NCBI GenBank assembly: GCA_947471365.1
Contig: CANIWQ010000010.1
Coordinates: forward strand, 1 to 42,224
From: Gemmatimonadota bacterium
Lineage (GTDB): Bacteria > Gemmatimonadota > Gemmatimonadetes > Gemmatimonadales > Gemmatimonadaceae
Reading direction: 5' to 3'
Length of the DNA stretch: 42,224 nt
The position numbers and the translations under genes were made by a program. Position 1 is the first letter of the stretch; each line of letters begins with the position of its first letter. The notes beneath the pieces are model-generated. The model was not told the origin of the DNA, did no database searches, and saw only the letters and a list, made by a program, of their open reading frames with translations. This document shows positions 1 to 7,776 of this stretch, piece after piece.

Positions 1-146
1 ATCCACTGCTCGGTCTTTGCCGTAGCGGTGTCGGAGAGCGTCGCTGCGGTGCGAGCCGGAGCCTTTGGCGCCGATTGCGCCGCGAGTGGTGTACCCAGCG
101 CGAGCAGCGTAGCGACGCAGAAGGCCAGCAGGGCGAAGTGACGCAG
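1..146 (-). CDS. Secreted protein, N-terminal fragment (cut by window edge)
   Basis: The minus strand is open from the left edge back to a TAG upstream of position 190. It encodes a clear signal peptide: a basic LRH start, a hydrophobic stretch FALLAFCVATLLALG and an AAQS cleavage region, followed by an Ala/Thr/Ser-rich linker. No ATG, GTG or TTG lies in frame between the upstream stop and the signal core. The best-placed start is CTG at 146, with GGAG six bases before it. This could be a true CTG start, a sequence error, or a decayed gene. It follows the glycoside-hydrolase-like gene in the same direction. The mature domain lies outside the window, so no function can be named. Confidence 0.45.
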   Translation of the reverse strand, partial: MRHFALLAFCVATLLALGTPLAAQSAPKAPARTAATLSDTATAKTEQW

Positions 147-209
147 GAGAATCTCCGGAAAATGGACGTTCGAGAGAATACTGCGAGGTGGGTAGAAGTA
201 CCAGCCGTG

Positions 210-2468
210 CTAGGGCGATCGTGTTTCGCGCAGCACGGTGAGCGAATAGGGTGGCACGACGATCGTCTCCCCCGCGCGCCGGGTGCTCGTGCGAGGCGGC
301 AGGCTTTTCGACGGACGTCCCTTGGTGCCGTCGGCATGCCAGGCGTATTCGGCGTCCGAGTATGAGAGCACGGTTCGCGGTCCGTTCGCTCGACCGCCAA
401 ACGCGGCGCCAAAATCAAGTGTCACGCGAAAGGCGCGGTCCGGATCCTTGTTCACGAGCATGGTCGACCACGTCCCATCCGGGCGGTGCACAACGTAGGC
501 GGAAAGGAGTTCGTTGTCGTCGCTGTCGTGAACGTCGCTCTCCGCGGCGAACATCGTATGGTCGCCTCCGCTCGGCGTTACCCATTCGCGCATCATCAAC
601 TGCGCGCCGTAATAGGTAGCCACGCGTGCGCGGATGCGACGCTGGTCGTCAGTGAGGAAGAGCAGGTTGTTGCCCCACTGATGGCAGCGCGCGCTTTTGT
701 CGAGTGACGTGGGCTCCCATCCATACAGGTAGGCTTCGCGTCCGCCGAGGCTGAGAAAGCGGCCGACGATATCGGCGTTGAGCAGTGCCCCCGCGAGTTC
801 TACCTGCGATTGTCCCGCGAACGCCGAGTAGCCGTATTCGGCGATGATGCGCGGAATGTTCGCGGGGAGTCCGTCGTGTTCAATCCGCTGTAAGCGATCG
901 GTGATCCGTTCGGATGCGGCCGCGAGTTGCGGCGCGGAGGTGCCGCAGATGTCGTCGTACGGATACCACTCAAACGAAAAGAAGGTAAAATCGCCGGGGC
1001 GTCCGCGTTGCGCGAGCGATGCCAGAAAGCGCGGAATCCACGTTTCGCTTGCGCTGTCGCCAGCGCTGTCGGCGGGCCACGCGAACATCACGCGGCTCTC
1101 GAGTCCTTGAAAGCCAGGCCCGCCGAGTGGTGCCGTGGGCCAGTGGGCGCGAATGGCGCGTGCGACCTGCGCATACAGCGTTGCGTAGTCTTCGGGGGTC
1201 ACGTACTGCCCGTCGGGCTCCTCGCCCATCTCAATGCGTCCCACGGCGTAGCCGCGTCGGCGCAGAAAGCGAATTTCCGCCGCCGCGTCCTCGGGTGTGC
1301 CGTAGAGCACGGGCACGGGGATCATCGCCGGACGCCCGAAGGTGAGCCCGCTCCTGAAGACGCGATCGAAGCCCGGCTGTTCAAGTTCGACGTCGATGTC
1401 TGTGGCGCGGTGCCAGGGATCGGTGCTGGAGGCGTACGTCGTAGATTGGCGGTGTGAATCGGCGCCGTGTCGCACGGCATCGCGCAGCGTGCGGCCCTCG
1501 AGGGTGCCGATCTCGATTTCTCGAATCGCGTAGCCCGCGGAGTCACGCGGATCAGTGACGGGGAGGGCGACGCGCGCGGTACCGCGCGGTGTGTCTGACG
1601 TAGCGCTCGAGTACGCGCTCGTGTACGCGCTCGCGGTGAGCACGAGCCGCACGAAGCGTGCGCTCACCGGCGTGTCGGCAAGGCGGCGCAGTGCCGTGCC
1701 GCCGCGGCCCTCGCGTTCGGTGCCGTTGGCGAAGGTGACCCAACGTCCTGGGGGGTGCTCGTCGACATCGTGCACGTTCTCGCCGCGCCAATACTGCACG
1801 CGAAACGCCGAGGCGTGCGGTGCGCCCCAGTGAATGCGCATGGCATCCACGGGGAGTGGGCGACCCAAGTCCACAATCACCCACTGTGGGAGCAACGAGT
1901 CCGCGGTGCCGGTGAAGCGGTGGTCGAGGTACGGGTTGCTCTTCCAAAACGAGACCGTGTCGCCGTCGTCGAGGCGAGAGAAGCCGGCGTTGTCGATTTC
2001 GTCGGTGGTTCCGCGTCGCGGCAGTCGATAGCCGTGCGTCAGGAGAATCGGCGCGGTGGACGAATCGTCGGACAGCCAATAGCCGCGCTGGTGCGCCGCA
2101 TCGCTCCAGCGTCCACGTGGATTCCAGTGCCAGCTCTGAACGCCAAGCTCTGTGCGCAGGCGGACGGTGGCCATGGCGACGCCGACGGTTTGCATGGCGG
2201 CGATGTTCGCGCGCGTGAAGACGAGCGGCACGACGCCTTTGCCGTGGCCGTCGAGTCCGCCGCCGAAGGTGGAGCGCGGGTCAAAGCGGTTCACGGCGGT
2301 GCGTTCGGTGTGCACCGTCACAACGGCGTCGGCGATTGGCGCGGTGGCGCGCGTCCGCGCGTCCGGCGTTGGCTGGCGCGTCGCGCGCGTCGCGCGTTGC
2401 GCGGGTGCGACGGCAGCGTGCGCGAACAGGCACAGCACGAACGCCATGACGGTCGCGCGCCGATTCAC
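210..2468 (-). CDS. Secreted glycoside-hydrolase-like protein with discoidin (F5/8 type C) domain
   Basis: A protein of 752 residues from a GTG start that overlaps the upstream stop as GTGA; an ATG at 2447 inside the signal peptide is the alternative. Residues 1-24 look like a signal peptide (NRR, hydrophobic core, APAQ). Residues about 165-325 resemble a discoidin/F5/8 type C carbohydrate-binding fold (QWVIVDLGRPLPVDAMRIHWG, later ARFVRLVLTAS). The C-terminal half resembles a clan-A TIM barrel: RIEMGEEPDG near residue 417 fits an acid/base glutamate, and IIAEYG near 544 fits a nucleophile, with GGPGF and FSFEWYPYDD between them. It probably acts on polysaccharide outside the cytoplasm. Family and substrate cannot be fixed from the sequence. 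Translation is probably coupled to the DUF4337 gene in front. Confidence 0.72.
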   Translation of the reverse strand: MNRRATVMAFVLCLFAHAAVAPAQRATRATRQPTPDARTRATAPIADAVVTVHTERTAVNRFDPRSTFGGGLDGHGKGVVPLVFTRANIAAMQTVGVAMATVRLRTELGVQSWHWNPRGRWSDAAHQRGYWLSDDSSTAPILLTHGYRLPRRGTTDEIDNAGFSRLDDGDTVSFWKSNPYLDHRFTGTADSLLPQWVIVDLGRPLPVDAMRIHWGAPHASAFRVQYWRGENVHDVDEHPPGRWVTFANGTEREGRGGTALRRLADTPVSARFVRLVLTASAYTSAYSSATSDTPRGTARVALPVTDPRDSAGYAIREIEIGTLEGRTLRDAVRHGADSHRQSTTYASSTDPWHRATDIDVELEQPGFDRVFRSGLTFGRPAMIPVPVLYGTPEDAAAEIRFLRRRGYAVGRIEMGEEPDGQYVTPEDYATLYAQVARAIRAHWPTAPLGGPGFQGLESRVMFAWPADSAGDSASETWIPRFLASLAQRGRPGDFTFFSFEWYPYDDICGTSAPQLAAASERITDRLQRIEHDGLPANIPRIIAEYGYSAFAGQSQVELAGALLNADIVGRFLSLGGREAYLYGWEPTSLDKSARCHQWGNNLLFLTDDQRRIRARVATYYGAQLMMREWVTPSGGDHTMFAAESDVHDSDDNELLSAYVVHRPDGTWSTMLVNKDPDRAFRVTLDFGAAFGGRANGPRTVLSYSDAEYAWHADGTKGRPSKSLPPRTSTRRAGETIVVPPYSLTVLRETRSP

Positions 2469-3076
2469 GAGAGGCGCCGCGCCAGGAGGTCCGAATGGAG
2501 GTGCCAGCCCAACAGTCCGGCGAGCCCCATCAGCACACCAAAGCCGGTGGGAATCAGCGCCTCCCAGTACAGCCATCGCGTGCGGGTGAGAATGGTGACC
2601 GCCAGCATCGAGATGGCAATGGCGCACAGCGCGTCGGATAAGTCGAATTGGTCGTCGCGGTAGTTCAACGCGTCGTACGTGTTTTGATCGTCCTCGGCCT
2701 GCTTGCGCACGACGTCCTTCTTGTCTTTCTGGTCTTGGACGAGCGCCTCGTACTTGGCGATCGCGTCTGCGTAATCGGCCCGCTGTGTCGCAGGGGCGAC
2801 GGCGGCCGAGAGCCGGAGCTGCGTGGCCGTGGCATTGGCGATTTCTTCGCGAATGTTGCGTGCCTGATAAAACGACCAGTGATCGATTTTGTCGGCCTGC
2901 GCCTGTTGCATGCCTTGCACGATGTTGTCGTCTTTGACTTTACAGACGCCGAGGAACGTGGCGAGCAATGCGACGGTGATGGCCACGCGGCTGCCCAGTC
3001 GCGCGGCGTCGCGGTCACTGGTCGCCGCGTGTGCGTCGGTGGCGGTCTGCGCCGATTCCAAGGGGTCGATTTCCAT
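2465..3076 (-). CDS. DUF4337-like membrane protein
   Basis: 203 residues. The start is taken at the ATG at 3076 because further upstream the frame runs into a pentanucleotide repeat. There is one membrane segment at about 30-47 (VAITVALLATFLGV) and two near the C-terminus (about 150-165 and 170-192). Between them is a charged helical region with a coiled-coil look (KYEALVQDQKDKKDVVRKQAEDDQ). The pattern KVKDDNIVQGMQQAQADKID...W.FYQARNIRE matches my memory of DUF4337 proteins, whose role is unknown. The gene ends in a GTGA overlap with the glycoside-hydrolase-like gene, so the two probably share a transcript. Confidence 0.75.
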   Translation of the reverse strand: MEIDPLESAQTATDAHAATSDRDAARLGSRVAITVALLATFLGVCKVKDDNIVQGMQQAQADKIDHWSFYQARNIREEIANATATQLRLSAAVAPATQRADYADAIAKYEALVQDQKDKKDVVRKQAEDDQNTYDALNYRDDQFDLSDALCAIAISMLAVTILTRTRWLYWEALIPTGFGVLMGLAGLLGWHLHSDLLARRLS

Positions 3077-3130
3077 AGGCTCAATATTAGCGCGAAGTGG
3101 CCGGAGTCGCCTGCAGGGAGTAGGATTCCA

Positions 3131-3220
3131 CGGTACCGCACGGTACCGCACGACACGACACGACACGACACGACACGACACGACACGACACGACACGGCA
3201 CGGCGCGGTGCGGTCCGGTG
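3131..3220. repeat. Pentanucleotide tandem repeat between divergent genes
   Basis: Two copies of CGGTACCGCA are followed by nine uninterrupted CGACA units (3151-3195) and then degenerate 5-mers (CGGCA, CGGCG, CGGTG, CGGTC, CGGTG). It fills most of the gap between the minus-strand DUF4337 gene and the plus-strand hydrolase gene, where the promoters of both are expected. A 5-bp unit can change length by slippage, altering promoter spacing. If the hydrolase were read from a start upstream of 3256, length changes would also shift its frame. Confidence 0.9.
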
Positions 3221-3255
3221 GTCACCACTTCATCCTGCGTGTGAGGCATTTTGCA

Positions 3256-4197
3256 ATGCGACGTCTGCTGCGTAGGGTGATCCAAGTTCTTGTGGTGCTC
3301 GTGTCGGCCGACATTGCCTATGCCACGTGGAGTATTCCCGAACGCACCACACTCGACGCGGCGGCGCGCGCCGGCGCACCAGGAAAATTCGCGACACTCT
3401 CGGCGGGCGTCACGCACTACGAGATAAGCGGGCCAGATTCGGGACGCCTTGCCGTCCTCGTGCATGGATTCTCGGTGCCGTACTACATCTGGGACTCGAC
3501 GGTGGTCGCGCTCACCGGGGCAGGGTATCGCGTGTTGCGCTACGATCTGTACGGGCGTGGGTATTCGGATCGTCCGGATGTGGCATACTCGGGCGCTCTG
3601 TTCGACCAACAGCTCGACGACTTGCTCGACTCGCTCCATGTGACCACACCAGTGGACCTTGTGGGCCTCTCGTTCGGAGGCTTTGTGACCGCGCACTACG
3701 CGGCGGGGCACGCCGCGCGGTTGCGTACACTCACGTTCGTAGATCCTGTGGCCGGATCTCCCGCGCCGCCGAGCATTTTTCGGTGGCCGGTGCTAGGGCT
3801 GTGGCTCTGGAACGTGACGCAGTTGCCGGGAAAGGCCGAGAGTCAAACGGGCGACTTTCTGCATCCCGAGCATTATCCAGGATGGGCGGACAAGTATCGC
3901 CCGCAAATGCGCTACAAGGGTTTTGGACGCGCGCTCCTCTCGAGCGCCACCGAAGCCTCGCGTGTGCCGATGGACACGATCTACGGAGCCGTGGCCAAGA
4001 CGGGTGTACCGACGATGCTCATTTGGGGGAAACAAGACCAGACGGTGCCGTTCCCCCTCTCGGACGTGGTGCGACGGGCGATTCCCGCCATCGAGTTTGT
4101 GCCCGTGGACTCGGCGGGGCACCTGCCGCATATCGAACAGTCCCGGACGGTGCACGCGCGGTTCCTCGCCTTTCTCGGGGCGCATGCGGCGAAGTAG
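3256..4197 (+). CDS. Alpha/beta-fold hydrolase
   Basis: 313 residues from the ATG at 3256, which has GAGG nine bases upstream. An N-terminal hydrophobic segment (about 7-24, after RRLLRR) suggests a membrane anchor or uncleaved signal. The fold is canonical: an HGF oxyanion-hole motif at about 70-72, nucleophile Ser139 in GLSFGG, acid Asp261 in WGKQDQTVPF and His289 in SAGHLPH. The family contains esterases, epoxide hydrolases, haloalkane dehalogenases and C-C hydrolases; the substrate cannot be told. It is divergent from the DUF4337 gene across the repeat tract and stands alone on its strand. Confidence 0.88.
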   Translation: MRRLLRRVIQVLVVLVSADIAYATWSIPERTTLDAAARAGAPGKFATLSAGVTHYEISGPDSGRLAVLVHGFSVPYYIWDSTVVALTGAGYRVLRYDLYGRGYSDRPDVAYSGALFDQQLDDLLDSLHVTTPVDLVGLSFGGFVTAHYAAGHAARLRTLTFVDPVAGSPAPPSIFRWPVLGLWLWNVTQLPGKAESQTGDFLHPEHYPGWADKYRPQMRYKGFGRALLSSATEASRVPMDTIYGAVAKTGVPTMLIWGKQDQTVPFPLSDVVRRAIPAIEFVPVDSAGHLPHIEQSRTVHARFLAFLGAHAAK

Positions 4198-4281
4198 CGG
4201 GTCGCGGGGCGCGTGAGGAGCGGCGTCCTCTTGGTCGGTCGCTCCCTAGCGCGCGCTCTCGGGCGCAGGTAGGATCAAGTA

Positions 4282-4713
4282 ATGGCTCATCTTCATAAGT
4301 TTTACGGTGCTTTTGCAATGCTGTGGTGCGCGGCCCCCGTGGCAGCGCAGGCCACCAAACCCACCGCGTCGGTGATCTTCACCACCAAGGATCTCGCGCC
4401 GATCGCTGTGACGGGTGGACGAGCGGTGGCGTCGGACGCGGCGGCGGTGGCGAAGGCGCAGCAAACGCTGATCGCGATGCGTGAATACTGCCAGATGGTG
4501 GAGCGCGACGGCGTGCTGTACGTCGTGTTCGACAGTTCCACACCGTTCGTCGTGTCGCAGATGCCAAAGTCCGGAGTTGAGTGGATGGGCTTTGCGGGCC
4601 GCGTGCATGCCACGGACTCGACCTTCCATCAGCGGAGCCGTGCGGTGTCGGTCCTGCGCGACGGCAAGGTGATGGCGGAGGTGTCAGCGGTCGGGGTCGT
4701 GGTCCTGAAGTAG
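4282..4713 (+). CDS. Hypothetical secreted protein
   Basis: 143 residues with a short signal peptide (AFAMLWCAAPVAAQA, cleavage after AAQ). The mature part has alternating beta-like stretches (VLYVVFDSSTPFVVSQM, RAVSVLRDGKVMAEVSAVGVVVLK) and no recognised motif. I do not recognise the family. It could be a small periplasmic or surface protein. It lies downstream of the hydrolase on the same strand, about 85 bases away. Confidence 0.6.
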   Translation: MAHLHKFYGAFAMLWCAAPVAAQATKPTASVIFTTKDLAPIAVTGGRAVASDAAAVAKAQQTLIAMREYCQMVERDGVLYVVFDSSTPFVVSQMPKSGVEWMGFAGRVHATDSTFHQRSRAVSVLRDGKVMAEVSAVGVVVLK

Positions 4714-4775
4714 GGCGGTTCCACCCGCTGGGGCGTACGCTTCAGTATATTGATTGACCTACGAGGAGCGTGTTT

Positions 4776-4970
4776 GTGGTGAAACCGAATTTCGGCTTCC
4801 AGAAGCGCCAGAAGGAACAGGCGAGAGAACGGAAGAAGAACGAGAAAGCGCAACGGAAGCTCGAGCGGGGCGATCAGCCGCTGGAGCTGGAGGCATATGG
4901 GCTGATGCCTGCGACGCCGGCGGAGCCAGAGGCCGGTGGCGAGCAGGGGACGGAGACGCCCGAGGCATAG
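4776..4970 (+). CDS. Small highly charged protein
   Basis: About 64 residues. Three in-frame GTG codons (4770, 4776, 4779) compete for the start. AGGAG at 4764-4768 gives the best spacing (7) to 4776. The N-terminal half, after KPNFGFQKRQ, is a run of Lys, Arg, Glu and Gln that should be helical and may bind nucleic acid. The C-terminal half is acidic and Pro/Glu-rich. No known domain is seen. Its real status is supported by the strong ribosome site and the coherent composition. Confidence 0.6.
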   Translation: MVKPNFGFQKRQKEQARERKKNEKAQRKLERGDQPLELEAYGLMPATPAEPEAGGEQGTETPEA

Positions 4971-5014
4971 TCGTGGTGCCGGTCTCGCGCCGGCGCCGTG
5001 GGCGGTCGTTGTCG

Positions 5015-6598
5015 TCAGCCTTGGCTGGCAGGCAACGTCACTCGAAAGATGGTGCATCCAGGGGCGGACTCACTCAGTGTGAGTCGGCCCCCGTGCATTT
5101 CCGCAATGCGCCGCGCGATCGCGAGCCCCAGTCCCGCGCCGCTGGCGGTACTGGCCGCGCTGGACGCGCTGGCCGCGCTGGCCGCGCTGGCCGCGCTGGC
5201 CGCGCTGGCCGCGCTGGCCGCTATCGCGGCCAGCCCCTCGGTATGGTCGGCGCTCGGCGTGAGCTCCGCGGCCTCCGCACTGTCGTCGCGCGAACGTGCG
5301 GCGTCGACCCGGAAGAATCGTTCAAAGATGCGCGACTGCGCCTCGGCCGGAATGCCGATCCCGTCGTCGCGGACAGTGATCGCGTAGTCGGTGGTGATGT
5401 GCTCCAGCGCGACCGTTACCGTGCCGCCAGCCGATGAATATTTAATGGCATTGTCGAGCAAGTTGAGCAGGAGGCGGCCCAGCAGATCGGCGTCCCCTGT
5501 GAAGGGCGCGTCCGCCGTGGCGGTGAGTTCGAGCTGCACGCCGCGCCGTTCGGCCACGGCCCGCACGGCGCGTGTGGTGTCGAGCACCAGTTCATCGAGA
5601 TACAGCGGCGCCTGCTGCATGACAAGGTGGCCCGCGTCGGCGCGCGCGAGCAAGAAGAGGTCGTCGACAATGCGCGTGAGTCGGCGCGTAGCATTCCGCA
5701 TCACGCCCAGCGAGGCGCGGTACTCGTCTTCGGTGCGATGCTCGCGCGCCAGCGTGACATCGGCCTCGGTGCGCAGGATCGCCGTTGGGGTGCGCAACTC
5801 ATGCGAGGCGTCGGCCACGAAACGGCGTTGTTGCTCAAACGAATGTTCGAGCCGGTCGAGGAGATCGTTGATGACGCGCGCCAGGCCGACGAGTTCGTCG
5901 CCCCCACCCACGGGAAGTCGCTGGGCTAGGTTGGAGGCGCTGATCTCGGCCGCGTGCGCGGCCATCGACGCCACGGGGGCGAGACTCCGTTTGGCGAGGA
6001 TCGAGGCGCCGGCCGCCGCGCACGCCACAAGCACGGGAATGGCAATGAGAAAGGTGCGACGGATGCGCGCGAGCATGTCGTCAGCGTCGCGCAGGGAGTA
6101 AGCGCCGGCAATGCGATACGATTCTGCCCCGACGGTGAGCGGGCGCGCGAGCACGCGATAGTGGTCACGTTCACTGGGAAAGGTGAACGCGATCGGCGCG
6201 CTTAGATTGCGGCCGCGCAGTGCGGCCACGACTTCCCGACTCACTTCCGGCGACGGCGTGGCGGTCGGCTGGCGGTCGTTGTCCGCTAGCGCCGTCATCG
6301 CGATCACCGCGCCGGTGGCGTCGAGCACCACGATGTGCAAATCGCGAAAGCGTACTTCATCGACAGTCGCGCGAATGGCGGCCGGCGCACCGGACGTGGC
6401 CCGACGTTCGGCCGCTACCTCGCGCGACAGCGCGGAGAGCGCGTCGCGAATAAAGTGATCGGTGCGCGCCTGTAACGTGACGCCGAAGGTGAAGTATCCC
6501 GCAAGGGCAAAGCCCACAAGCGGCACGGCCAGCAGCAGGGAATACCAGAGCGTGAGACGGGCGCGCAGTGACGACGGCCACGGACGCACGCGCCTCAC
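5015..6598 (-). CDS. Two-component sensor histidine kinase with Ala/Ser repeat in the ATP lid
   Basis: 527 residues. Membrane segments at about 18-40 and 183-200 flank a periplasmic sensor domain. HAMP follows (about 202-255), then HisKA with His266 in ASHELRTP and a HATPase domain: N box LLLNLLDNAIKY near 380, G1 DDGIGIP near 412, F box FERFFRVD, and G2 GAGLGLAI near 487. Between the F box and G2, where about 10-15 residues are usual, there are about 50, mostly an AAS/SAA repeat encoded by a 9-bp tandem repeat. The ATG overlaps the stop of the upstream response regulator (ATGA), so the two form a cognate pair. The signal sensed is unknown. Confidence 0.93.
   Translation of the reverse strand: MRRVRPWPSSLRARLTLWYSLLLAVPLVGFALAGYFTFGVTLQARTDHFIRDALSALSREVAAERRATSGAPAAIRATVDEVRFRDLHIVVLDATGAVIAMTALADNDRQPTATPSPEVSREVVAALRGRNLSAPIAFTFPSERDHYRVLARPLTVGAESYRIAGAYSLRDADDMLARIRRTFLIAIPVLVACAAAGASILAKRSLAPVASMAAHAAEISASNLAQRLPVGGGDELVGLARVINDLLDRLEHSFEQQRRFVADASHELRTPTAILRTEADVTLAREHRTEDEYRASLGVMRNATRRLTRIVDDLFLLARADAGHLVMQQAPLYLDELVLDTTRAVRAVAERRGVQLELTATADAPFTGDADLLGRLLLNLLDNAIKYSSAGGTVTVALEHITTDYAITVRDDGIGIPAEAQSRIFERFFRVDAARSRDDSAEAAELTPSADHTEGLAAIAASAASAASAASAASAASASSAASTASGAGLGLAIARRIAEMHGGRLTLSESAPGCTIFRVTLPASQG
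5151..5222. repeat. 9-bp tandem repeat inside the kinase gene
   Basis: About seven to eight copies of CTGGCCGCG on the plus strand, the second copy differing at one base. On the coding strand the unit encodes Ala-Ala-Ser-type triplets within the ATP lid of the sensor kinase. Because the unit is a multiple of three, gain or loss of copies changes lid length without breaking the frame. Confidence 0.9.
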
Positions 6599-7416
6599 TC
6601 CGGCCGGCGCTTGCCGCGTGTCGCGCGCGCTGCGCGAGGCGCGCGAGGCGCGCGAGGCGCGCGAGGCGCACTCGGCTTCTGGGGCGCCGTGGCGACCGCG
6701 CTCTTGGTGCGGGCGGCTGAGGGGCTCTTGGCGGGCTTGCCCGGGATCGGTGCTTCGAGCAGAAAGCCGCTGCCGCGTACCGTGGAGAACAACGCCTCGG
6801 TCTCACCGTCGTCGAGCTTATGGCGGAGACGGCTGGCGTAGACGTCGAGGATGTTCGAGAAGGTGGCACGCGTGTCGCCCCAGACGTGCGCGAGCAGGTC
6901 GGCGCGGGAGACGACGCGCCCCGCGTTGCGCGCCATGTAGACGACGAACGCGAACTCGGTGGCCGTGAGCGGAATGTCGCGTACACCCCGCCGTGCCGTA
7001 TGGCGCAGGGTGTCGATCACGAGGTCGCCCACCACGAGCCGAGGCGGTGGGTCGTCGCCGCGCCGCCGCGTGAGGGCGCGGAGTCGCGCGAGGAGCTCGC
7101 CGAAGTCGAACGGTTTGGTGAGGTAGTCGTCGGCACCGGCATCGAGGCCCGCGATGCGCTGATCCACGCCGTCGAGCGCGGTGAGCATCAGAATGGGCAA
7201 CTGATTCCCGCGCTCCCGTAGCGTGCGACAGACGGCTATGCCGTCCTTGCCGGGGAGGAGGACGTCGAGAATGAGTGCGTCGTAGCTGCCGTCGGCGGCG
7301 AGGGCGAGCGCCTGCGTCCCGGTGGCCGCCTGATCTACCGTATAGGCCGCTTCGCGGAGCCCCCGGGTGATGGAGGCACGGAGCTGGCGGTCATCTTCCG
7401 CGAAGAGGAGTCGCAT
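6595..7416 (-). CDS. OmpR/PhoB-family response regulator with basic repeat tail
   Basis: 273 residues. The receiver domain (1-115) has the acidic pair EDD at 7-9, phospho-acceptor Asp51 in LILDVLLPG and the TKPF lysine near 102. A winged-helix DNA-binding domain spans about 125-225 (LTATEFAFVVYMARNAGRVVSRADLL, then SNILDVYASRLRHKL and TVRGSGFLL). After it comes a tail of about 45 residues rich in Lys, Ala, Pro and Arg, ending in four Ala-Pro-Arg units encoded by a perfect 9-bp repeat and then GKRRPE. Such a tail is not part of the usual fold and may add non-specific DNA affinity. The gene is coupled to the kinase by an ATGA overlap. Confidence 0.94.
   Translation of the reverse strand: MRLLFAEDDRQLRASITRGLREAAYTVDQAATGTQALALAADGSYDALILDVLLPGKDGIAVCRTLRERGNQLPILMLTALDGVDQRIAGLDAGADDYLTKPFDFGELLARLRALTRRRGDDPPPRLVVGDLVIDTLRHTARRGVRDIPLTATEFAFVVYMARNAGRVVSRADLLAHVWGDTRATFSNILDVYASRLRHKLDDGETEALFSTVRGSGFLLEAPIPGKPAKSPSAARTKSAVATAPQKPSAPRAPRAPRAPRAARATRGKRRPE
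6632..6667. repeat. 9-bp tandem repeat in the regulator tail
   Basis: Four perfect copies of GCGCGAGGC. On the coding strand it gives Ala-Pro-Arg repeats at the C-terminus of the response regulator. It is independent in sequence from the repeat in the partner kinase, but of the same unit length. Confidence 0.9.
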
Positions 7417-7449
7417 CAGACCAAGTTACGCGAAGCAGAGGGCCGAGGG

Positions 7450-7692
7450 CTACCGGGGTGCCTTTTTGGCGCGACGGGCTCGGGGTGGCGGCTGGTACGA
7501 GAGGAGGTCGCCGGGCTGTACGTCGAGCACCTGGCAGATGCGGGCCAGCGTGTCGGCGGTAAAGCGTCCAAACTGAAGCTCCGGGTCGGCCAAGCGGTAG
7601 GCGGTGGGGACGGTGAGGCCCGTCTCCCGCGAAAGCCGGTAGGGGGTCCACCCCTTCCGTTTGAGAAGGGCGGCCAAGTGAAAGCGGATCAC
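7450..7692 (-). CDS. XRE/Cro-C1-type transcriptional regulator
   Basis: 80 residues, almost entirely a helix-turn-helix domain of the YozG/Cro-C1 kind: MIRFHLAALLKRKGWTPYRLSRETGL, then a recognition helix around TVPTAYRLA, then TLARICQVLDVQPGDLL. A basic tail (PPPRARRAKK) follows. It lies 33 bases upstream of the response regulator on the same strand and could be the first gene of that operon. It is divergent from a small unknown gene across an AT-rich gap with an inverted repeat, which may be its operator. Confidence 0.87.
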   Translation of the reverse strand: MIRFHLAALLKRKGWTPYRLSRETGLTVPTAYRLADPELQFGRFTADTLARICQVLDVQPGDLLSYQPPPRARRAKKAPR

Positions 7693-7718
7693 GTCAAGCG
7701 CTCAGGGCTGAGGATCGA

Positions 7719-7773
7719 GAATAATAATGGGTATGAGCAAACTTGAAAATAGTAAGACGAAGCGTTATTATTC
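7719..7773. promoter_or_regulatory. AT-rich inverted repeat between divergent genes
   Basis: GAATAATAA at 7719-7727 is matched by its exact reverse complement TTATTATTC at 7765-7773, 37 bases apart. The intervening bases are also AT-rich, against a strongly GC-rich background. It sits between the XRE regulator gene and the divergent small gene, and the right arm touches that gene's start. A dimeric regulator binding two half sites, perhaps the XRE protein itself, is a reasonable guess. The arms could also be two -10-like elements. Confidence 0.5.
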
Positions 7774-7776
7774 CGC

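Noticed and set aside
3151-3195. CRISPR array
   Set aside because: The repeats are 5-bp tandem units without spacers and there are no cas genes.
2665-3711. Minus-strand frame of 348 codons across the repeat tract
   Set aside because: It runs antisense through the hydrolase gene and out of frame through the DUF4337 gene; composition is shadow-like.
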